Origin: Chitinophaga sp. CF418 | GTDB lineage: Bacteria; Bacteroidota; Bacteroidia; Chitinophagales; Chitinophagaceae | Assembly: GCF_900142925.1 (NCBI RefSeq) | Contig: NZ_FRCN01000017.1 | Coordinates: 79,838 to 143,837 of the forward strand | Reading direction: 5' to 3' | Length of the DNA: 64,000 bases | Part shown: piece by piece, positions 51,983-61,199 of the stretch | Numbering within the stretch: the stretch's first letter is position 1 | Layout of the letters: every line of letters begins with the position of its first letter | The notes under the pieces: model-generated | Databases searched by the model: none | What the model was told of the DNA's origin: nothing | Seen by the model: the letters and a program-made list of their open reading frames with translations, nothing else | Made by a program: the position numbers and the translations under genes

Positions 51983-52081
51983 GGCGCGGGGTACCCAGGG
52001 AACCATGAAAATGCGCAGGGTACAATCCCGGCGAATCATGAAATGATCGGGGTTTGCGGCAACAGTATCAACAATTAGAAT

Positions 52082-52089
52082 TATTTTTG
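52082..52089 (+). promoter_or_regulatory. -7 box of the sigma factor gene
   Basis: TATTTTTG matches TAnnTTTG. The leader would be about 15-20 bases. Confidence 0.5.
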
Positions 52090-52112
52090 AGCTTTCCATT
52101 ATTCGCATTGTG

Positions 52113-52973
52113 ATGTCAGAAGACCAGGCTCATTTATCATTCTTTCTACAACAGAAATCCAGACTACACAGACTCGCCTATAAAATGACCGAAAGCGCAA
52201 GTGATGCTGAGGATGTCTTAAACGATGTATACATCTCTTTTTCGCGTCAGTCTTTTGACCAGATAAGGGATCCCGAAAGGTACCTGGTCCGTTCAGTGGT
52301 GCATGCATGCTTCGCTATTCTTGAAAAAAGAAAGAATGTAGTGTATCCAGGGATCAATCTTCCCGAGCCAATGGCCTATGAACGTTTTCCGGATCTGCAA
52401 AAAAATGATATTTCCTATGCATTGTTAGTGCTGTTGCAGAAACTCAATGCAGTGGAAAGAGCTGTCTTTTTATTGCGCGAAAGTTTTGACTACGATTATG
52501 ATGAAGTAGCATCCCTGGTCGGGATCAGTGAGGCCAATTGCAGGCAACAATTACACCGGGCTAAAGAAAAGCTAAAAACAGGCAAAGTTAAATATAGCCC
52601 CACTACGCTGGAAAAGGAAGAAATGACCAGGGCATTTATTATGGCATGTTTAAACGGCGATGTCAAACAGCTGGAAACCTATCTGTCAAAAGAGATCACC
52701 CTCTTTATGGACGGTGGTGGCAAGGCATCTACTGCAACCAAGCCTATCTCTGGTCTGGATAATGTAATGTTGTATCTGACAAGGGGCGCCTTTAAATTTG
52801 GTAAGGACTTCTCATACAGGATAAAAGAAGTGAACACAGAAACCGGGGTTCTGTTTGAGAACATACTGACAGCCGATCTTGATACAATCCTGATACCAGT
52901 TTTTGATCAGAATGGACAGATCACTCAGTTGTTCGGCATCAGAAACCCCGATAAACTGAAATACCTCACCTGA
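52113..52973 (+). CDS. ECF sigma factor, ECF41 group, with SnoaL-like C-terminal domain
   Basis: Start chosen at the ATG 52113; a GTG lies just before it. The protein has 286 residues, against about 170-190 for plain ECF sigmas. Sigma region 2 is at about 10-75 (HRLAYKMTESASDAEDVLNDVY) and region 4 at about 105-150 (LNAVERAVFLLRESFDYDYDEVASLVGISEANCRQQLHRAKEKL). The C-terminal half has the ECF41 marks DGGGK (200-204) and NPDKL (278-282), and LPEP (83-86) in the linker. In this group the C-terminal domain controls the sigma. The usual carboxymuconolactone decarboxylase or oxidoreductase partner gene is not next to it here. A cytochrome-b-like gene converges on it with 2 bases between stops. 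Confidence 0.92.
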   Translation: MSEDQAHLSFFLQQKSRLHRLAYKMTESASDAEDVLNDVYISFSRQSFDQIRDPERYLVRSVVHACFAILEKRKNVVYPGINLPEPMAYERFPDLQKNDISYALLVLLQKLNAVERAVFLLRESFDYDYDEVASLVGISEANCRQQLHRAKEKLKTGKVKYSPTTLEKEEMTRAFIMACLNGDVKQLETYLSKEITLFMDGGGKASTATKPISGLDNVMLYLTRGAFKFGKDFSYRIKEVNTETGVLFENILTADLDTILIPVFDQNGQITQLFGIRNPDKLKYLT

Positions 52974-52975
52974 TA

Positions 52976-53605
52976 TTAATATCCTTTACCAAAGTATTTC
53001 TCTATAAACGCGCGTTCTTTTGGAGGCGTTTCCCGCCATTGAAAGCAATTGGTATATCCTAAAATGATAAGCATTGCAACCAGGATACCGGTCCCTCCTA
53101 TCAGGTAAGCCCCTCCTTTTGACCTGGTTTTCAAGTAATGTATAGACGCTATATGCAGACTTATAGCACAAACATCCAGGAAGTAATAGGGTATGAAGAA
53201 AAATGTAGCTGGATGCATATTGAACCCAGCTACCGTATAATAGAAATTGGTATCCAGATGCTCAAGCTGTCTGCTGGCGATAACAGCTCCCACATGACCT
53301 ATCAGGAAAATCGAAAGATAAAGCCCTGAATATATCTGTATTTTTTCTGCCAATGTCTTTGCATTCCGGTTAAATAATAACCTGATACCTGATACAACCT
53401 GGACCAGCACCACCAGCAACAAAATGGTCTCAATCACCGGATGCCTATATACTTTTCTGAAGCGCTCCATCAGCGCAATATGCGCTTCTGGTCCGGCGAA
53501 TGAAAACAAATGATTAAGCAGGTGAATACCAATAAATAAGGAAAGGGTGATGCCGGAAAAATAATGGAGTGTTTTAACTGTCTGTCGATTGCTTTCTTTT
53601 GTCAT
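52976..53605 (-). CDS. Cytochrome-b-like membrane protein (succinate dehydrogenase subunit C-like)
   Basis: The protein has 209 residues and 5 membrane helices. Histidines lie in or near helices: His14, His23 and His27 (LHYFSGITLSLFIGIHLLNH), His54 and His104 (FLIGHVGAV), and later HIASIHYL. This fits b-heme binding as in the fumarate reductase or succinate dehydrogenase cytochrome b fold, though no partner flavoprotein gene is adjacent. The stop is 2 bases from the sigma factor stop, on the other strand. I cannot assign a reaction. Confidence 0.7.
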   Translation of the reverse strand: MTKESNRQTVKTLHYFSGITLSLFIGIHLLNHLFSFAGPEAHIALMERFRKVYRHPVIETILLLVVLVQVVSGIRLLFNRNAKTLAEKIQIYSGLYLSIFLIGHVGAVIASRQLEHLDTNFYYTVAGFNMHPATFFFIPYYFLDVCAISLHIASIHYLKTRSKGGAYLIGGTGILVAMLIILGYTNCFQWRETPPKERAFIEKYFGKGY

Positions 53606-53668
53606 GAAATATGCTTTTGCAGATAGAGTGCATTAGCGGGATTTTGTGACAAAAATTTTCATAAAAGC

Positions 53669-53696
53669 AAAGGCCGACCGTCTGGTCAGCCTTTTT
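53669..53696 (-). terminator. Terminator after the DUF4870 gene
   Basis: On the minus strand: AAAGGC-T-GACC loop GGTC-G-GCCTTT with one mismatch, then a T-rich tail. The other strand also has a T-run, so it may serve both directions. Confidence 0.7.
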
Positions 53697-53716
53697 ATAA
53701 TAAAACTTAGTTTTCG

Positions 53717-54124
53717 TTACTTCACAATCCTCCAACTCACCGGATACTTGTACAACACCCCATTATGCGCCTTCGTAGCCGCAATTATGGAGAATATAAT
53801 ATTCACCAGGTATATAATGCCGCGTGTACCATGGAAAATGGATATATCCGTTACATACCAGTAGTGAAAGCCGGGTCTTCCCCAGGCCCAGTCCCAGTGG
53901 TTGACCATACCGATCAGGTTGAGAATAACGTTCACAATACTCAATGTGATCTGGAAATTGACGGCTTCTTTACCGTTGTGGTTCAGGAAGTCTGATTCGT
54001 TGCGTTTTACCAGCCAGAGGACCAGTGCAACGATGATATTGCCTGCAGGTGGAATGAACAGCATACCGGCAAGACCTCCCAGGTGCATGGCGAGCGCCCA
54101 GTTTCTTTCTTCTTGTTGTTGCAT
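53717..54124 (-). CDS. DUF4870 family membrane protein
   Basis: Start chosen at 54124 (135 residues; MQQQEERNWALAMHLGGLAG), because 20 extra upstream residues are polar and reach toward the RNase P gene. HLGGLAGMLFIPPAGNIIVALVLWLVKR and NHNGKEAVNFQITLSI are the DUF4870 blocks, and three or four membrane helices are seen (about 10-40, 60-80, 100-120). Function is unknown. It lies between rnpB and a terminator on the minus strand and could be read through from rnpB, but its own promoter was not found. Confidence 0.85.
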   Translation of the reverse strand: MQQQEERNWALAMHLGGLAGMLFIPPAGNIIVALVLWLVKRNESDFLNHNGKEAVNFQITLSIVNVILNLIGMVNHWDWAWGRPGFHYWYVTDISIFHGTRGIIYLVNIIFSIIAATKAHNGVLYKYPVSWRIVK

Positions 54125-54195
54125 AGAGATTATATGATTTCGGGTTATGTTTTTTGTAGGGTCCCTCGTTTGGTTGATCAGCAAAAGCTAAAATA

Positions 54196-54587
54196 AAACT
54201 ACAAACCTGTAAGCCGGATTCTGTTCCGCCATACGGCGGATGCTATCATTTATCTTCGATGCCGTTCACACGGCACCTGTATCTGCCTACCCTCGGTCAT
54301 TGGACGAGCAGCCCTTAAGCGACCGTATACATGGCATTTCAGCACGCAAGGTTTACCCTCAGAGTACGTTACCATACTCCAACGTGGGCTCTTACCCCAC
54401 ATTTTCACCCTTACCCTGTGCCGCTTGCGCGGAACAAGGCGGTCATTTTCTGTGGCACTGTCTGTGCCATTCTTCGCTCTTTTAACGGAGAAAAGAACAG
54501 CCCCACCCGTTAGGTGGTGCGTTGCTCTATGCTGTCCGGACTTTCCTCATCCGCCTGCGGCGGAAGCGATAGCACGGTTTGTAGTTT
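54196..54587 (-). ncRNA. rnpB: RNase P RNA, bacterial class A
   Basis: Minus-strand RNA of about 392 bases. The universal CR-I element GAGGAAAGTCCGGAC is at about 54533-54548 when read on the minus strand, and the 3' end reads CCGGCTTACAGG. The 5' AAACTACAAACC (54587-54576) pairs over 12 bases with GGTTTGTAGTTT at the 3' end (54207-54196), giving helix P1 and fixing both ends. A -7 box (54591-54598) lies at the right distance upstream. It processes tRNA 5' ends. Frames on the other strand here are not genes. Confidence 0.95.
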
Positions 54588-54590
54588 CTG

Positions 54591-54598
54591 CAAATGTA
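54591..54598 (-). promoter_or_regulatory. rnpB -7 box
   Basis: TACATTTG on the minus strand, ending 4 bases before the predicted RNA 5' end. The agreement supports both calls. Confidence 0.65.
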
Positions 54599-54619
54599 AT
54601 AGAAAAGACGGCATATGGG

Positions 54620-55648
54620 CTAGTACCGGAAAAATATCTCGGTAGCGCCATAGCCATAGCGGGGATGGTATTCATTCACGAACCGCTCCACATCAGGATT
54701 ATCCCGCAGAATAGCGTGGATCTCCTCTTTCAGCTTGCCCTTCCCTACTCCATGGATGACGATCATGCTATGCTGGTGATGCACAATGGCCAGTTCCAGG
54801 TAGCGCACGAATTCATTCAGCTGTATAGCCAGTATCTCAATATTCTTAAGTCCGCGCCACTCTTTTACCAGCATTTCTATATGCAGGTCCAATTCATACT
54901 TAGGCTGTTCCGGGACCTCCGGTGCTGCAGGAACTGCCGGTGTAGTGCCTGCTGACAGTGAACCTATACTGCTGGCATCGAAATAGGGCTTATCGTTCTT
55001 GCTCTTTTCCGGGTATTTCTCGAACAGCAGTTGGCTGAGCGTAGCATCTCTCCTTTCCTGCAGTTCGGAAAGCTGCAGGAAAAGCTGTTTTACCTTCGGC
55101 TTCCATGTTTTCGGGAAGGAAGGCGCCAGTTTATCATTTTTTTCTTTCGGGAAGAAAACGAACTCCAGCCTGGGGCTGTCGTTCAGCGATTCAAACAAGA
55201 GATCAGACAGGTAAAAGTTACTAAATGGCTGAATCTCATTGCGGATCTCCAGTTCCATACTGTTCCGCAACCATACCTGGAAGTTAAAACGGTAGGCTTC
55301 GCTGGTTTCATTCAGCAGATGAAATTTGAGGGACTGGACGTGCTCTTCATAAGCGTCCATCCTGAAAACAGGTAATATAGATAGGAACATCCCCCGGCTC
55401 ATCCGGATATTATCTTCATATTTCTTCTTCTCCGGCTTAATATCATAGCCCTGGATCCGTTGCGGCGGAGGAGCCGGCTTAGGCGTGGTAAAGCGATGAA
55501 AATACGGGAAATCTATCTGGTCAAGATACACCGGAAATGTAACCTTGCCCACCTCTACCATTACCATATCGGCATTGATGATATCGACAACTGTCCCTTC
55601 CTCTTTGGAATGTAGCAGTAATATTTTATCGCCAATCTCAAACTTCAT
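54620..55648 (-). CDS. DUF2027 and Smr domain protein (MutS2-related)
   Basis: The protein has 342 residues. The N-terminal part (FEIGDKILLLHSKEEGTVVDI) is the DUF2027 start. The C-terminal Smr domain (about 255-342) has YELDLHIEML and the key HGVGKGKLKEEI block, then the Bacteroidota-type end YGYGATEIFFRY. Smr domains cut branched DNA or nick nucleic acids; MutS2 proteins carry one, but this protein lacks the MutS ATPase. Its -7 box is at 55722-55729. The cellular task is unproven. Confidence 0.9.
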   Translation of the reverse strand: MKFEIGDKILLLHSKEEGTVVDIINADMVMVEVGKVTFPVYLDQIDFPYFHRFTTPKPAPPPQRIQGYDIKPEKKKYEDNIRMSRGMFLSILPVFRMDAYEEHVQSLKFHLLNETSEAYRFNFQVWLRNSMELEIRNEIQPFSNFYLSDLLFESLNDSPRLEFVFFPKEKNDKLAPSFPKTWKPKVKQLFLQLSELQERRDATLSQLLFEKYPEKSKNDKPYFDASSIGSLSAGTTPAVPAAPEVPEQPKYELDLHIEMLVKEWRGLKNIEILAIQLNEFVRYLELAIVHHQHSMIVIHGVGKGKLKEEIHAILRDNPDVERFVNEYHPRYGYGATEIFFRY

Positions 55649-55721
55649 ACTTGCAGGCCCGCGATAGAAAATACAGTTTTAACGTGAACTGCCAATACAA
55701 AGCAGTCCGCATCGCGGAGGG

Positions 55722-55729
55722 CAAAGGTA
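55722..55729 (-). promoter_or_regulatory. -7 box of the Smr gene
   Basis: TACCTTTG on the minus strand, about 75 bases before the ATG. A TTG lies upstream but at only 14 bases. Confidence 0.5.
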
Positions 55730-55742
55730 AGACAATTATTCC

Positions 55743-56195
55743 TCAAGCCGGATGGCGGCGCATATAATCGTCAAATGAAATGGGGCCGCTGCCTTCTACC
55801 AGGAAGAAAACCAGAAGCAGCAGAACAAGGATAGAAAGGCCGGTCTCTGCATGTACATTAAATATCCCCGTAGCGTTTAACGCCGAAGAGGTATGTACAA
55901 AGAAGATTGCGCCTATAAGGATTGGAAGCTGGGCCAGAATGGCCACACGTGTAAGTAAACCGAAAACAATAAGAAGACCTCCGAGCAAATGAGCAAAGAC
56001 GATATAATGAGCAAGCCAGAAGGACATTACTGTGAGAAACGGACTTTGGTCAATCACAGATTTGAGCACATCGATATTTTGTATGAAAACCACCCCTTTG
56101 TAGAATAAAAATACACCTAACAGGACGCGGATGCCATCAAGCCAGCGAGGATGATGGCGTTCGCCCCAACGGTCAATTCGTTCTAGCAGATTCAT
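55743..56195 (-). CDS. DoxX family membrane protein
   Basis: The protein has 150 residues and 4 membrane helices. WLDGIRVLLGVFLFYKGVVFIQN (about 19-41) and AHLLGGLLIVFGLLTRVAIL (about 73-92) match DoxX family blocks. Relatives occur in thiosulfate or redox systems, but no such partner is seen here. It lies 109 bases after an amino acid permease gene on the same strand and 94 bases before the Smr gene. Function unknown. Confidence 0.82.
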   Translation of the reverse strand: MNLLERIDRWGERHHPRWLDGIRVLLGVFLFYKGVVFIQNIDVLKSVIDQSPFLTVMSFWLAHYIVFAHLLGGLLIVFGLLTRVAILAQLPILIGAIFFVHTSSALNATGIFNVHAETGLSILVLLLLVFFLVEGSGPISFDDYMRRHPA

Positions 56196-56304
56196 AACAC
56201 ATGATTTTAATGATCAAAGAGCTTAACCGAATATACGAAATAAAGTTGACCATAGCAACATTTAACTTGACGGCAGCAACAAATGACCTAAAACCATGAT
56301 TTTC

Positions 56305-57954
56305 TTAAGCTTGTGCGAGCTTACTTCTTTTATAACCGTAACAGAAGTAAATGGTCAGACCGATCAGTAGCCAGATGAAAAATACCACCCAGTTCCTGAA
56401 CCCGATCTCTGTCATCAGGTAGAAACAGCTCAGCAAACCCAGTACCGGGATCAGCGACAGCTTTTTAAGGAAGGAAAGTACGGTGAACAGCAAAGCCGCC
56501 ACCGTGAAGAAGAAGAAGGGAATATTATGTTTCCACACTTCCCAGCCGCCTGCAAATGAAAATCGCTGCGGCAGTTCATTGCGGAACAGATAGGCAAAGA
56601 AGATGATAATGACAGGTACGATAAACTGCCCGTTGATATACGGCAGCCTGAAACGTTTTGAATGAGGATCTTTCTCCTGCGGTGGCAGTAACAATACCCC
56701 TCCGCACACCAGGATAAAGGCAAACAGGGTGCCTATACTGGTCAGGTCTGTCACAATGGTCAGGTTCAGGAACAAGGCCGGAATACCTACCAGGAAGCCC
56801 GTTATAATAGTGGCAAATGAAGGCGTTTTAAACTTAGGATGGATGATACTGAATTTCTTAGGCAACAGGCCATCACGGCTCATACTCATCCAGATACGGG
56901 GCTGCCCGATCTGGAATACCAGCAGCACACTGGTAGTGGCCACTACAGCACTTACTGATATCAGGAAGCTTACCTTCGGCAGATTTACCGCATTAAATAC
57001 GAATGCCAGCGGGTCTTCTACCTTCAATTGGGAATAAGACACCATTCCTGTCAATACAAAAGCAATGAGGATATATAACACCGTACAGATGATCAGTGAA
57101 TAGATCATCCCCTTGGGAAGATCGCGCTGCGGATTGGAACACTCTTCCGCCGTAGTACTGATGGCGTCAAAACCGATATAGGCAAAGAACACGGCAGACA
57201 CGCCCTTTAAAACACCAGAAAACCCGTTAGGCATAAATGGCGACCAGTTGTCTACATTCACATAAAATGCGCCTACCACAATCACAAAGAGGATCACCAG
57301 TATCTTGAGCCCCACCATGAAATTGGCGCTCTTTTTACTTTCCCGGATGCCCACATAGGCCAGGTAAGTAACCAGGACCACGATAATAAATGCAGGCAGG
57401 TTCAGGATGATCGGGATACCCGCAATATGCGGCGCTGCGGCATATAACTCAGGCGATGCGCTGTCATAGTTGCTGGTCAGCCAGTCAGGAAATGATAGAT
57501 TCAGCCCAACCGCACTACCGATACCTGCCAGCAGGTTATTGAAATACCCGCTCCAGGAAATGGCCACGGCTATATTCCCGATCGCATATTCCAGGATGAG
57601 CGCCCACCCGATCACCCAGGCGGCCAGCTCCCCGAAAGTCACGTAGGAATAAGTATATGCACTGCCGGATACCGGTACACGGGATGCAAACTCCGCATAG
57701 CAGAGCGCAGAGAACCCGCAGGTAACCGCAGTAATAATAAAAAGTAAGGAAACACCGGGACCTCCGTGATAAGAGGCTTCCCCAATGGTAGAAAAGATAC
57801 CCGCGCCGATCACTGCGGCAATACCTAAAGCAGTCAGGTCCCGCACCCGTAACACCTTGTTTAACTCCCCTCCGCCATGCGCATCCGTCAAACCATCTTG
57901 ACTATCTTTCAGTATAGTGATAATAGATTTCTTACGAAAAAGCGATTTAGACAT
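56305..57954 (-). CDS. APC-family amino acid permease (cationic amino acid transporter-like)
   Basis: The protein has 549 residues and about 13-14 membrane helices. The APC signature around TALGIAAVIGAGIFSTIGEA (about 40-59) binds the substrate backbone, and GFDAISTTAEECSNPQRDLPKGM (about 260-282) is the CAT group block. It should import amino acids. A polyprenyl synthetase ends 88 bases upstream on the same strand. The specific amino acid is unknown. Confidence 0.92.
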   Translation of the reverse strand: MSKSLFRKKSIITILKDSQDGLTDAHGGGELNKVLRVRDLTALGIAAVIGAGIFSTIGEASYHGGPGVSLLFIITAVTCGFSALCYAEFASRVPVSGSAYTYSYVTFGELAAWVIGWALILEYAIGNIAVAISWSGYFNNLLAGIGSAVGLNLSFPDWLTSNYDSASPELYAAAPHIAGIPIILNLPAFIIVVLVTYLAYVGIRESKKSANFMVGLKILVILFVIVVGAFYVNVDNWSPFMPNGFSGVLKGVSAVFFAYIGFDAISTTAEECSNPQRDLPKGMIYSLIICTVLYILIAFVLTGMVSYSQLKVEDPLAFVFNAVNLPKVSFLISVSAVVATTSVLLVFQIGQPRIWMSMSRDGLLPKKFSIIHPKFKTPSFATIITGFLVGIPALFLNLTIVTDLTSIGTLFAFILVCGGVLLLPPQEKDPHSKRFRLPYINGQFIVPVIIIFFAYLFRNELPQRFSFAGGWEVWKHNIPFFFFTVAALLFTVLSFLKKLSLIPVLGLLSCFYLMTEIGFRNWVVFFIWLLIGLTIYFCYGYKRSKLAQA

Positions 57955-58042
57955 GCAGGTATTTTGGTTACAGGTTTAGCTAATGCGCGAATATATATAA
58001 ATTAAGCGATACACAAATTTGGAGGAAGCAGATAGTCTTCCT

Positions 58043-59014
58043 TTAGTGTTCCCTGTTCAACAGGTAGTTGGCCAGCTCCGTCAGTGGTTGTTTACGGTTA
58101 GAGATCACAGCAATACTCTCAAGATGTTCAAAAGCAAGCTGCTGGAAACGTTCCTTCTCTTTTTCCGCCCAGACATCCACCTTGCAGTCATGGAATAACT
58201 CCAGCACCTGCGCCACCTTATCATCGGGGCTGGTAGCCAGCAGTTCCTTCAGTTTTTGATGCTGGGTCGGATTGCACAGTTCCAGGGCTTTTAACAGCAG
58301 GAAGGTCTTTTTATTTACCAGGATATCCCCTCCCTGTTGTTTACCGAACTTCTCCGGGTCGCCGAATGCATCCAGATAGTCGTCCTGGATCTGGAAGGCG
58401 ATCCCTATATTTTTACCGAATTCGTATAAATGTTGCTGGTTATACTCACTGCCACCGCCGATGATAGCCCCCATTTTCAGGCTGGCTGCCAGTAATACGG
58501 AGGTTTTCAGCGCGATCATATTCACATAGTCATCATAACATACCTGCTCCGGCTCCATCTCTTCAAAGTCCATATCCATCTGCTGCCCTTCGCATACCTC
58601 TGTGGCGGCCTTGTTGAAAGCGCTGATCAGTTTCTGCTTATAATGTGGCTGTACCCTGTTCAGGTATTCGTATACCTTGATCAGCATCACATCTCCCGCC
58701 AGTATTGCTGCGGTCTCGCCATACAGGGTATGTACGGTTGGCTGGTTACGGCGTAATGGTGCTTTGTCCATGATATCATCATGCACCAGTGTGAAGTTAT
58801 GGAACAGTTCCACGGCGGTGCCCACCTCATATGCATCCGGGTGGATCTCGTCAAACAGTTCATTACCCATTATACTCAGCACTGGTCTGATACGCTTTCC
58901 GCCTATATTGAGGATATGGCTGGCAGCATTATACAGTTTCTTTGGATGCTCAGGGAATTGTTCTTTACTGAAATGTTCTCCGAACCGGATAGTCAGGTCT
59001 TTAAATGAATGCAT
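58043..59014 (-). CDS. Polyprenyl (isoprenoid) diphosphate synthase
   Basis: The protein has 323 residues. The first Asp-rich motif is DD-x2-D at 79-83 (LVHDDIMD), the second IQDDYLD at about 208-214, and GGKRIRP (38-44) binds IPP. The residue five before the first Asp is Phe74, a pattern of short-chain (C15-C20) enzymes of the GGPP type, whereas octaprenyl synthases have a small residue. It supplies prenyl chains for carriers or carotenoids. It ends the bioD-lpxK-rnr operon, 38 bases after rnr. Exact chain length is inference. Confidence 0.88.
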   Translation of the reverse strand: MHSFKDLTIRFGEHFSKEQFPEHPKKLYNAASHILNIGGKRIRPVLSIMGNELFDEIHPDAYEVGTAVELFHNFTLVHDDIMDKAPLRRNQPTVHTLYGETAAILAGDVMLIKVYEYLNRVQPHYKQKLISAFNKAATEVCEGQQMDMDFEEMEPEQVCYDDYVNMIALKTSVLLAASLKMGAIIGGGSEYNQQHLYEFGKNIGIAFQIQDDYLDAFGDPEKFGKQQGGDILVNKKTFLLLKALELCNPTQHQKLKELLATSPDDKVAQVLELFHDCKVDVWAEKEKERFQQLAFEHLESIAVISNRKQPLTELANYLLNREH

Positions 59015-59052
59015 GATGTGTTTTTCGAATAAGCGGCTGTAAGTTATATAAA

Positions 59053-61188
59053 TTATGGCTTTTTACGGGAAGAGGAAGCCTGCTTCTTTGCAGAGGCAGG
59101 TTTCTTCTTACCGGTCGTATCTTTCTTTTTTCCTTTGGTCTTTGTTTCCTTTCTGTCAGCAGCCGCAGGTTTGCGCGCAGATCTTTCTGTAGCCGCCGGC
59201 TTACGTGCAGACCTTCCGGATGGCATAGGAGCGTCTCCGCCCTCTTCCACCAGGTCATAGTCCAGCTGTCGTTTCACCAGGTTGGCGGCAACCACCTGTA
59301 TCCTTACTTTATCACCTATACGGATCTTCCTGCCGGTATACATACCAATCAGCGCATATTCGTTCTCATCGTATTTGAACTCGTCCTTGGTGGTCATGTT
59401 ATGAATGCTCACCAGGCCTTCACACTTGGTGTCCACAGTTTCCACCCAGAAGCCGAAGTGGGCCACACCACTCACCACACCGTCAAATTCTTCGCCAATA
59501 TACTGCTGCATATATTCCACCTGCTTGTATTTATTGGCGGCTCTTTCCGCTTCCATGGCCTTACGTTCCATTTCAGAGGAATGCTTGCACTTCTTCTCCA
59601 TCTGTTTGTCAGGATGGATATCGTGCGTCAGGCATTGCTGCAGTACGCGGTGTACAAGTACATCCGGGTAACGGCGTATCGGTGAGGTAAAGTGACAATA
59701 GTGATCAAATCCCAGTCCGTAGTGACCAATATCCTCTACCGTATAGGCGGCTTTGGCCATGGTACGGATACCCAGGGTTTCCAGTACATGCTGTTCCGGC
59801 TTACCATGGGCCAGCTGCAGCATTTCATTGAAGGAACGGGCCAGTTTGTCCGGGTTATCTATTTCCAGCTTATGACCGAACTTACGGGCAAAGCCGGAGA
59901 AGACCTTCAGCTTTTCCTCATCAGGCGTGTCATGCACGCGGTACGGGAATGGCACATGCTGGTTGGTGCCGATGCGGATATTATATACATATTCCGCCAC
60001 TGTCCTGTTGGCCAGCAACATCAGCTCTTCGATCAGCTGGTGGGCCTCCTTACTTTCCTTCACGATAATACCTACCGGCTTTGCATTTTCATCCAGCTGG
60101 AAGCGAACTTCCTGGGATGAAAAATTGATAGCGCCATTCTCAAAACGCTCCTTACGCAGCGTCTGTGCGATCTTGTTCAGCAACAGCACTTCATCCTGGT
60201 AAGGACCTTCGCCGGATTCAATGATGTCCTGCACATCTTCGTAGGTGAAGCGATGATTGGAATGTATCGCCGTTCTGCCCAGCCAGTGTTCTTTGATCTC
60301 CCCCTTATCATTCATCTTGAAAACGGCGGAGAAGGTCAGTTTGTCTTCATGCGGGCGCAGGGAGCACAGCTCATTGGAGATCTTTTCAGGCAACATCGGC
60401 AGTACGCGGTCTGGCAGATATACAGAAGTGGCGCGTTTGTCCGCTTCCTTATCCAGCGCAGTCTCGGGCAGTACGTAGTGACTAACGTCTGCAATATGCA
60501 CGCCTACTTCGTACCAGGCCCCCCGCAGCTTACGGATGGAAATGGCGTCATCAAAATCCTTTGCGTCCACAGGGTCGATCGTGAACGTGAGGATCTTACG
60601 GAAGTCTTTTCTGTTCTTGATCTCTTCTGCGTCTATGTTCTCGCCGATACCACCCAGTTCTTTTATGACTTCGTCCGGGAAGCTGAGCGGGAATCCGCTT
60701 TCTATCAGGATCTCTTTCATCGCCAGGTCATTGGTATTGCTGGCGTCCAGCACTTCCATGATCTCGCCTACCGGCTTGCGGGTCTTTTCACCCCAGGCTA
60801 CGACACGCACTACGGCTTTGTCCCCGTTCTTCGCATTTTTCATGGAATTGGCAGGGATATATATATCGGGCATGAACAGCCCTTTTTCCGGTACCAGGAA
60901 AGCGAAGCCTTTGTTGACCTGCAGGGTACCGGTGAATTCAATCTTTTTGCGTTTAACGATTTCCGTTATAACCCCTTCCATACGTCCTTCATTCTTGCCC
61001 TGTTTGATCACATCAACAAGCACATCGTCTCCATCAAGAGCGGTATTGAGGTTTTTCTGGCGGACCATGATGTCCTTCTCCTGTCCTTCAATAATAACAA
61101 AGGACATCCCGGAGCGGGTTATCTGTACAGTACCGCGGAAGGTTTTCTTCTGGCTGCTGTGTTTTTGAGGTTTCTTCTTTTTAGTCAT
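59053..61188 (-). CDS. rnr: Ribonuclease R (RNB family 3'-5' exoribonuclease)
   Basis: The protein has 711 residues. Cold-shock-like domains occupy about 17-145, and the RNB catalytic domain about 195-540 with TFTIDPVDAKDFDDAIS (Asp205, Asp211, Asp213, Asp214 hold the metals). An S1 domain is at about 570-650 (FDGVVSGVAHFGFWVET), and a Lys/Ala/Ser-rich tail covers 660-711. It digests structured RNA from the 3' end. It lies 11 bases after lpxK. The tail is low complexity and may bind RNA or ribosomes. Confidence 0.95.
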   Translation of the reverse strand: MTKKKKPQKHSSQKKTFRGTVQITRSGMSFVIIEGQEKDIMVRQKNLNTALDGDDVLVDVIKQGKNEGRMEGVITEIVKRKKIEFTGTLQVNKGFAFLVPEKGLFMPDIYIPANSMKNAKNGDKAVVRVVAWGEKTRKPVGEIMEVLDASNTNDLAMKEILIESGFPLSFPDEVIKELGGIGENIDAEEIKNRKDFRKILTFTIDPVDAKDFDDAISIRKLRGAWYEVGVHIADVSHYVLPETALDKEADKRATSVYLPDRVLPMLPEKISNELCSLRPHEDKLTFSAVFKMNDKGEIKEHWLGRTAIHSNHRFTYEDVQDIIESGEGPYQDEVLLLNKIAQTLRKERFENGAINFSSQEVRFQLDENAKPVGIIVKESKEAHQLIEELMLLANRTVAEYVYNIRIGTNQHVPFPYRVHDTPDEEKLKVFSGFARKFGHKLEIDNPDKLARSFNEMLQLAHGKPEQHVLETLGIRTMAKAAYTVEDIGHYGLGFDHYCHFTSPIRRYPDVLVHRVLQQCLTHDIHPDKQMEKKCKHSSEMERKAMEAERAANKYKQVEYMQQYIGEEFDGVVSGVAHFGFWVETVDTKCEGLVSIHNMTTKDEFKYDENEYALIGMYTGRKIRIGDKVRIQVVAANLVKRQLDYDLVEEGGDAPMPSGRSARKPAATERSARKPAAADRKETKTKGKKKDTTGKKKPASAKKQASSSRKKP

Positions 61189-61199
61189 TCTCGTAACGT

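Noticed and set aside
54240..54955. Several plus-strand frames (60-176 residues)
   Set aside because: They cover the RNase P RNA gene and the 3' part of the Smr gene on the opposite strand.
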